From assembly GCF_015163715.1 (NCBI RefSeq), contig NZ_JADDUM010000003.1:1-37331 (forward strand): a stretch of 37,331 nucleotides of DNA. Direction: 5' to 3'. Of the stretch, positions 37,257 to 37,331 are shown in pieces; within the stretch, counting starts at the first letter, position 1; each line of letters begins with the position of its first letter. The notes beneath the pieces are model-generated. The model saw only the letters and a list, made by a program, of their open reading frames with translations, was not told the DNA's origin and did not search any database. A program made the translations under genes and the position numbers. Source of the stretch: Pseudomonas cyclaminis (lineage in GTDB: Bacteria; Pseudomonadota; Gammaproteobacteria; Pseudomonadales; Pseudomonadaceae).

Positions 37257-37331
37257 GGAGCGGGCTTGCTCGCGAATGCGGTGTAGCAGTCACTGAACCG
37301 TTAACTGAACTAGCGCATTCGCGAGCAAGCC
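37257..37331. repeat. REP/REPIN-like inverted repeat, cut by window end
   Basis: GGCTTGCTCGCGAATGCG (37263-37280) and CGCATTCGCGAGCAAGCC (37314-37331) are perfect 18-bp inverted arms separated by 33 bases. The left flank GTGGGAGCGGGCTTGC matches the known REP 16-mer type; the right flank is lost at the window edge. This is the usual REPIN doublet layout of fluorescent pseudomonads. Confidence 0.8.

Overview
The window looks like core chromosome of a Pseudomonas of the fluorescens/putida side of the genus. The reasons are high-GC coding, GTGGGAGGGGGCTTGC-type intergenic repeats, a FruB-FruK-FruA phosphotransferase operon with a divergent Cra/FruR gene, and a gene order that (from memory, no search run) follows the P. 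aeruginosa PA4520-PA4557 segment and the P. putida PP_0621-PP_0634 segment. I see no prophage, transposase, integron or CRISPR array.

Layout. 1-204: intergenic repeats. 205-1745: a PhoD-type alkaline phosphatase. 1790-8584: the fructose PTS operon fruB-fruK-fruA on the minus strand with divergent fruR (cra), and an exact-looking Cra operator between them. 8587-9741: a TatD-family nuclease and a small zinc-ribbon membrane protein. 9868-15657: a chemoreceptor, ampE, ampD and a DUF1631 protein, all on the minus strand. 15900-17375: nadC, a small DUF6388-like protein and an atypical tRNA-Thr. 17424-22362: the type IV pilus locus, with a pilin-glycosylation O-antigen-ligase-like gene next to pilA, then divergent pilC-pilD-coaE-yacG. 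22359-25689: small conserved proteins, a CbiM-like membrane protein, DUF1780, DUF3094 and a type II NADH dehydrogenase. 25821-25982: tRNA-Pro and tRNA-Asn. 26287-32199: clpB with a heat-shock-type promoter, pgeF, rluD, bamD and a small membrane protein. 32186-36282: thiO and minor pseudopilin genes (pilE, pilX, pilW, pilV, fimT/fimU). 36236-37183: ispH. The window ends in half of a REP-type inverted repeat.

Two themes stand out. First, seven otherwise well-conserved genes (phoD, fruA, fruK, the chemoreceptor, yacG, clpB, pgeF) are each broken by exactly one missing base, and in every case one G or C is lost from a run of two or three. An intergenic inverted repeat shows the same kind of loss. 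This pattern is most simply read as uncorrected sequencing or assembly indels, so the 'pseudogenes' here should not be taken as real without read-level checking.

Second, the type IV pilus genes are a reduced set compared with P. aeruginosa. pilB is missing between pilA and pilC, pilSR is missing between bamD and thiO, and pilY1/pilY2 are missing beside pilX and pilE. At the same time an accessory pilin-glycosyltransferase-like gene sits between pilA and a tRNA-Thr, the known variable slot of the P. aeruginosa pilin locus. I found no clear evidence for a wholly undescribed system; the best leads are this pilus architecture, the atypical tRNA-Thr and several unassigned palindromes.
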